NCBI GenBank assembly: GCA_013350335.1
Contig: CM023539.1
Span: 43,324,631-43,388,630 of the forward strand
Direction of reading: 5' to 3'
Length of the DNA stretch: 64,000 bases
Source of the DNA: Chimonanthus salicifolius
Taxonomy: Eukaryota; Streptophyta; Magnoliopsida; Laurales; Calycanthaceae
Part shown: piece by piece, positions 59,258 to 64,000 of the stretch
Position numbering within the stretch: the first letter of the stretch is position 1
Layout: each line of letters opens with the position of its first letter
Notes under the pieces: model-generated
What the model saw: only the letters and a program-made list of their open reading frames with translations
Told to the model about the DNA's origin: nothing
Databases searched by the model: none
Made by a program: the position numbers and the translations under genes

Positions 59258-60530
59258 AAACCAATAACTCTACGTAACACTTGAAGCAATCTCCTCTCAA
59301 TGGCTAACTTTTGAGAGTAAGTTGTACCTCAAGAATGTTATCATGTCATGGTTTTCACCTAGAGGGATCCCATCTGAAGCAAAAACCTTAGTATTGACAT
59401 CAAGAGGTGTATCAACTGACTTGCATCAAGAATATCATGCATCGTAAAGAAGATCTAAAGCATATTTCTGTTGGAAAATAATAAGTCCTTTAGAGGATCG
59501 AGCAACTTCAGTTCTCAAGAAATAACGAAATAAGGCAAAATCCTTAACATCAAAAGATTGTTGCAGATAGGCTTTCAAAGCAAGGATAAAGTACTCATTA
59601 TTTTCTGTTAAGAAGTAAACCATAACCATAAGAAGTATAACAACATTTTTAGCACGATACACAAAAATAGAATGATTTGATTCACATCGTGCAAAACCAT
59701 AATCTAACAAAGTTGCGCTAAATTTATCAAACCATGCCCGAGGAGACTGACCGAGACTATATATTGCTTTCTTAAGCCGGCATACCTTCCCTTGCTCCCC
59801 TTGTCTAGCAGCATGTAAACTTCTTCTTTCATGTCACCATGGAGAAATGAATTCTTAAAATATAATTGATGAAGTGTCCACTGCTAAATAGTAGCAATAA
59901 AGATAATAACATGTACAAATGTGATCTTCGCAATAGGAGAGAAAGTATCTTGATAATCAAATTCCATAGGTCTGAGTGAAAAACCTTTAGAAATTAAGCA
60001 AGCTTTATATCAAGCAATGGATCCGTCTGGATTGTGTTTGAGAGCAAAGACCCACTTACACCCTACAGAAGATACCATCTCCCAAGCTTGGTTTTTTTCA
60101 ACTGCAGTCAATTTTTCTTCCTTAACAGTCTTCCAGGAAGGGTTTCGAAGAGTATTGTCAATCCTCTTAAGAATGGAATGGGTATCTATTTTAGAAAGGA
60201 AGTTGGGATATGACGGAGAAACAATATTATATGAAATAAAGTGTTTATAGGATGTTCAGTGCATGCACGTTTACCTTTGAAACAATGGGAAGATCATAAT
60301 GCTCAAGTGATGGATCTGAACAGTCCAAAGATGATTGGATGGTAGTAGGTGAAGCATGGGGCATGTCTTTCTTCCTGTGATAAACAATGAGAGGCTTAGA
60401 GGTATAAGGATCAGAAGAAGTGTCAAATGTATCTGTAAGAGTAGGAAGAGCACAAGGAGGAGAAGACAATTTATAATTGGATGGTTGAAAATAGGGACTA
60501 TTTTCAAAAAAGGCAACATCCATAGAAACA
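59258..60530 (-). pseudogene. Copia 2 reverse transcriptase
   Basis: Minus-strand blocks: [17 protein letters not shown] near 60,015-60,065; FDYQDTFSPIAKITFV near 59,920-59,970; WFDKFSATLLDYGFARCESN near 59,680-59,740; then RSSKGLIIFQQKYALDLL near 59,445-59,500. The YVDD catalytic motif is replaced by unrelated text (MVYFL) near 59,620, so the enzyme is dead. Many frameshifts. Confidence 0.88.
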
Positions 60531-60610
60531 ATTCATTAACCAGATATCAAATCGAAACATTTATATCCTTTTTTAGTGGAAGAGTAACCAAAAAATGCAC
60601 ATTTAACATT

Positions 60611-61157
60611 TTTTTGAAAGTTTGGGCTCCTCAGAGTGATGGGCTTTTCATATAAAATTTCGATGGAAGTTGTTTGCGTGAGATTGGATTCGCAGGTTGT
60701 AGAGGTGTTATTTGTAATGTTGTTGGATCTATTGTCCTATCATTTGATGGTTCAATCGCTAATAGTTCTGTGAATGAGGCAGAATTATTTGCTTTATGGA
60801 GAGGTATTATGGAGTTGGAGGCGTTAGGAGTTCGCGGGTGTTTGATTGAAGGTGATTCTAAGGTAGTAGTGCGGTGGGCATTGGGCTCTCCGTACCCGTG
60901 GTTATTTCTAGACAAAATTCAGAAGATTCAGAATACAATTTCTCTCTTCAATTTCAAGATTGCTTGGGCTCCTTGATCATCTCACTTGGTTGCCGATGAG
61001 ATGGACTGTTAGGGGTAGTGGTTGACCATGGAAATTGTAAATAATTTTAGTTTCTTAAAACAATTTTCATTTTTACGTATGTGGGGCTATTTATAGCCTC
61101 TGTTTTTGTACTCTTTGAATGTTTAATTTAATAAAGTTAACTTTCAAAAAAAAAAAT
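60611..61157 (+). mobile_element. 5'-truncated L1 LINE (RNase H) nested in Copia 2
   Basis: Plus-strand text CLREIGFAGCRGVICNVVGS, then NEAELFALWRGIMELEALGV and CLIEGDSKVVVRWALGSP (60,670-60,900). It ends with a poly(A) at 61,146-61,156 after a ttaataaagttaac signal-like block. No clear TSD. It splits the Copia integrase from the RT. Confidence 0.88.
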
Positions 61158-61760
61158 CATAAACAAAATAGGTACATCCAAAAACACGCAACGGAAGTAT
61201 AGAAATAAAACAATAGGTAAACATAACATCAATAGGTGCTTTGATATTTAAGGCTTTTGTGGACATGTGATTTATTTAATAACAAGCAGTAAAAATAGAA
61301 TCAGGCCAATATGACTTGGGAACATTCATTGCAAATAACAAAGATCGAGCTAACTCAAGAAGATGACGATTCTTCCTTTCAACAATTCTGTTTTGTTGAG
61401 GTATATGTAGGCAGGAAGTTTGAGATTCAATCCTACGTTCCTGAAGATAATGTAAAAAAGAACGAGAAATATATTCTCCCCCCATTATCAGTTCGCAAGA
61501 TTTTAAGAAGACAATCAAACTGCGTAGTAACCCATTTATGAAAATGTGAAAATGATCAAAGACCTCAAATTTATGTTTCATCAAATAAACTCAAACCATT
61601 CGAGAGTAATCATCTATGAATGTAACAAAATAACGAATCCGATTGAAGAAATAACGGGTGACATCCAAACATAAGAATGTATAGGAAAGAAAAGTGGAAG
61701 AAGAATGATTAGAAGGCGGGGAGAAAAAGTGGGTCGATGTTGCTTTCCATCCCGACAACT
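61158..61760 (-). pseudogene. Copia 2 integrase
   Basis: Minus-strand frame KHKFEVFDHFHIF near 61,545-61,580, then IPQQNRIVERKNRHLLELAR near 61,345-61,405 and NVPKSYWPDSIFTACY at 61,276-61,330. These are the conserved rve-domain C-terminal blocks. CRDGKQH-like text near 61,750 may be the remnant of the zinc region. Frames are broken. Confidence 0.9.
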
Positions 61761-62089
61761 TTCACAGACAAAATTACCAAGTTTCATAAAAGGTTACAAA
61801 TTCTTTAACATTGTATTTGATAGATGACAAAATAGACAATGCAATGCCAAGTGTCCTGATGACTAGTAGAACAAGCAACATATTCTTAGTCAATTTTTGG
61901 ATAAAAAAAGTACACACCCTTCTTACCACCACCACCACCAATTGTCTTTTTCATGACAAATCTTGAATAACAAGGAAAAGTCATAGAACAATTTAGGGCC
62001 TTAGTAAACAAACTAAGGGTCCCATCAACAAGTTTAATATTTCCAAGAGAAAGAGAATTAAGAATGAAAAAATATGAGACATAACTGAT

Positions 62090-63125
62090 ATGTGATACGT
62101 AGCCCCAGAATCAATAATCCATGGATTGTATGATGAGGTCTGGAAAGTTGAGATAGTACTTGATTAAGCAATGGAAGTTTGGGCATGACTAGAGGATTGA
62201 AGGCTCTTAACTTGCATCATATCTTGCTGTAAGGAAGCAAATTCTTGTCGAGGCACTTGAATAATATCATCTTCAAGAAGAACATTGTATATAAAAGACA
62301 TAGACGAGGCCATTCTCCAAAAAGAATTGTTCTGACGTCCCTAGATCTGGTTGAAAGATTGGGAAAAATAGGTCCTAACAAAATCTGAAAACCAGTAGCA
62401 GCCTAATAGATGCCCTGTAAGGTGAAAAGTGTTCTGCTACAAAATTGTGCACAAAATCAACAAAAAATGGACCCCACAACTACAAATCAACAACACCAAT
62501 CAATGGGACACGAAAAGAGGCCAAAGGCGACTGGATAAGAGTGGATTTAATGTCAATCTAGTCCTGAAGACTTCAGATTAAAATAAAAATCTGGGGAAAA
62601 AAACAAATTCAAGATGGATAACAATAACAACGACAGTGTATCAGCAAAAAGTGGGCCCCACAGATCACGAAACGAGGAAGAAGCCAAGTAGATGAAGACG
62701 AGGGCCCTGGGAGATTCCAATAATGTTGGTTTCAAAGAATACCCTTGTAGCATATTCAAAGCTCAAAAGTGAAAAAATATTGTTCTGGGACGTCCATGGC
62801 ATGAAAAGGAAAATGCAGATAAAGAAGCCCCACAAGGCACCAAACCCTAAGACCCACCGGATGGATGGAAGGAGGACCCAAAAGCTATTAAGGTTGTGGC
62901 GATTTCGAGGGGCAATGAACAATATCTGTACGGATCAAAGGTGAATAGTAAAATTGTTCCTGGAATTGTCTTGGGTTTCTATAGTTTGAAAAAAAAAAAT
63001 GTGAATCCGTCAAGGAGACGATTCAACAACATAAAGGAGACAAAAGGAGGCACACTAGAAGCCGCAGGAAGTTGAGAAATACCAAAAATGGCGAGAGTAG
63101 AATGCGGAAAATTCAGAAATCAAAC
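62090..63125 (-). pseudogene. Copia 2 gag and protease region
   Basis: Minus-strand text MASSMSFIYNVLLEDDIIQV near 62,255-62,315 and PWIIDSGATYHIS near 62,095-62,135. The latter is the Copia aspartic protease active site (DSGA). Upstream sequence to the right LTR should be gag but is too worn to read. Confidence 0.75.
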
Positions 63126-63138
63126 TTGGTTGATACCA

Positions 63139-63385
63139 TGTTATAATGAAAATAGGGAGAAAAGGAACAAAGTGATGGAGGAAAAAAGGAAGAAAAGAGA
63201 GGGAGATAATCATTTGTGCATGATATTGTTTCTATTTGTAATAAAAGAGGATACATGTATATAAAGAGTACACGGAGCCAATCAAGGCAAGGAAAAATGA
63301 AAGAAAAATCAGTTACAATCAATAATATCTAACAATATCTAAAAGTCAATTCACATGTGTAAAATGTGATACACCATATCCTACA
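63139..63385 (-). repeat. 5' LTR of Copia 2
   Basis: 247 bp, with TG...CA ends in element sense. The primer-binding-like tggtatcaacc follows directly. It matches the left LTR with about 10-15% divergence by eye. Confidence 0.92.
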
Positions 63386-63860
63386 ACACCTTTCTAGATA
63401 GACGACATCAGCCTTTAACCTTGAAAACTCATAATGGACTATGAGCGAGCTAGGGCTTCTATATAAAAGAAGGGGCTCGAGCTACCGTAGAGCATAACCC
63501 AATCCAAACCTGGCCATGAACACCCCTAAATTTCACTTGAGTAAATTTATTTGTGCTATATTTTTTTGGTTTTACAAAACAACACATCCAAGCATGTTAA
63601 GATGCAATATAACTGTTACTGTAATAAAAAGGGTTTTTATCTTAAATGGTAACAAAAAAATTATCTAAAAGAACAAGTACAATACAAAATGTAAATAAAT
63701 AACCCATCAGTTAAAACTTAAAAATCCACAAAACCCAACATCTTCCCACATAAGACCCCTCACAGCATATCTTACCTCAAGGTCCAAGTTCCTAACTAAC
63801 CTTCTTACTCCCTTTCTTTTTCTCATATAAGAAATTCACTTAATGAACTAAAAGTAGATC
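63386..63860. repeat. ~430-bp repeat, fourth unit
   Basis: It carries the same blocks as 52,240-53,530 (ctagggcttctatataaaag, gaacacccctaaatttcact, cttcccacataagacccctc). Its first ~70 bases are missing, as is the end of the third unit left of the Copia element. Confidence 0.9.
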
Positions 63861-63888
63861 AAGCCCCCCCCCTCCCTTTTCTCCCTTT

Positions 63889-64000
63889 CGATGGAGTAGC
63901 AAGGGGAAAATCGGGACCGACATGTATAAGAGGAGTGCTACATGACTGTAATGGTAGGGCATATATAGCTTTTTCTGAACCAATAGGCCAGAAGGATTCA
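63889..64000 (+). mobile_element. L1 RNase H fragment, cut by window end
   Basis: Plus-strand frame DGVARGKSGPTCIRGVLHDC, then NGRAYIAFSEPIG. It is the start of an L1 RNase H, close to the one at about 46,010-46,110. It continues past 64000. Confidence 0.8.

Larger units (their letters stand above)
53531..63385 (-). mobile_element. Copia retrotransposon 2, both LTRs, multiply interrupted (9.9 kb)
   Basis: LTRs lie at 53531-53782 and 63139-63385 (minus orientation, LTR starting TGTAGGATATGG). Next to the right LTR is a minus-strand primer site tggtatcaacc (63128-63138), and next to the left LTR the purine tract gagggggagc. The internal order on the minus strand is gag and protease, integrase, RT, RNase H, as in Ty1/Copia. 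Nested inside are an L1 (60,611-61,157), LTR-like copy B (55,889-59,257) and two hAT-like elements (54,093-55,124; 55,170-55,543). The flanking 5-mers are acccc and acacc. The frames are heavily broken. Confidence 0.92.

Noticed and set aside
1..64000. Strand bias of L1 insertions relative to the gene
   Set aside because: About six L1 copies lie in gene sense and five in antisense, so there is no visible bias.

Overview
The window is nuclear DNA from a flowering plant. It has a spliced plant-type gene, AT-rich introns, and abundant Copia, Gypsy, L1 and RTE retrotransposons plus hAT-like elements. I cannot place the species. Nothing looks grass-specific, and the very large introns point to a transposon-rich genome. 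I saw no rRNA, tRNA or CRISPR array.

The only host gene I can support lies on the minus strand across about 50.6 kb. It is an IRE (INCOMPLETE ROOT HAIR ELONGATION)-type AGC serine/threonine kinase. Twelve internal coding exons, A to L, total 2,795 bp (about 931 codons). They chain in one frame with GT-AG junctions throughout and no stop. Order on the minus strand is 50647-50580, 50292-50107, 49829-48474, 47945-47773, 47535-47289, 40789-40697, 40613-40473, 40343-40251, 18673-18463, 18348-18263, 5012-4924 and 90-39. The N-terminal exon(s) lie beyond the right edge and the C-terminal exon(s) beyond the left edge. Introns are either small (83-528 bp) or huge (4.8, 6.5, 13.3 and 21.6 kb), and an unfinished intron of more than 13 kb follows exon A.

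The large introns hold layered mobile elements. Intron K-L: an old L1 fragment and short tandem repeats. Intron J-K: a TRIM element, L1 copies with target-site duplications (TSDs), Gypsy debris, a Copia remnant and SIRE-like LTR pieces. Intron H-I: an L1 fragment, a triplicated LTR-end repeat, a long minisatellite-rich LTR-like repeat split by a 3.8 kb solo LTR, a gag-only LTR element, a Copia fragment and two L1 tails. Intron E-F: a Gypsy RNase H scrap and an RTE LINE split by an L1. Upstream of exon A: an L1 copy, a ~430 bp tandem repeat, and a 9.9 kb Copia element carrying two hAT-like elements, a 3.4 kb LTR-like insert and an L1.

All of these elements look decayed (stops, frameshifts, truncations), while the kinase exons look intact. 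The simplest reading is a working kinase gene with transposon-inflated introns.
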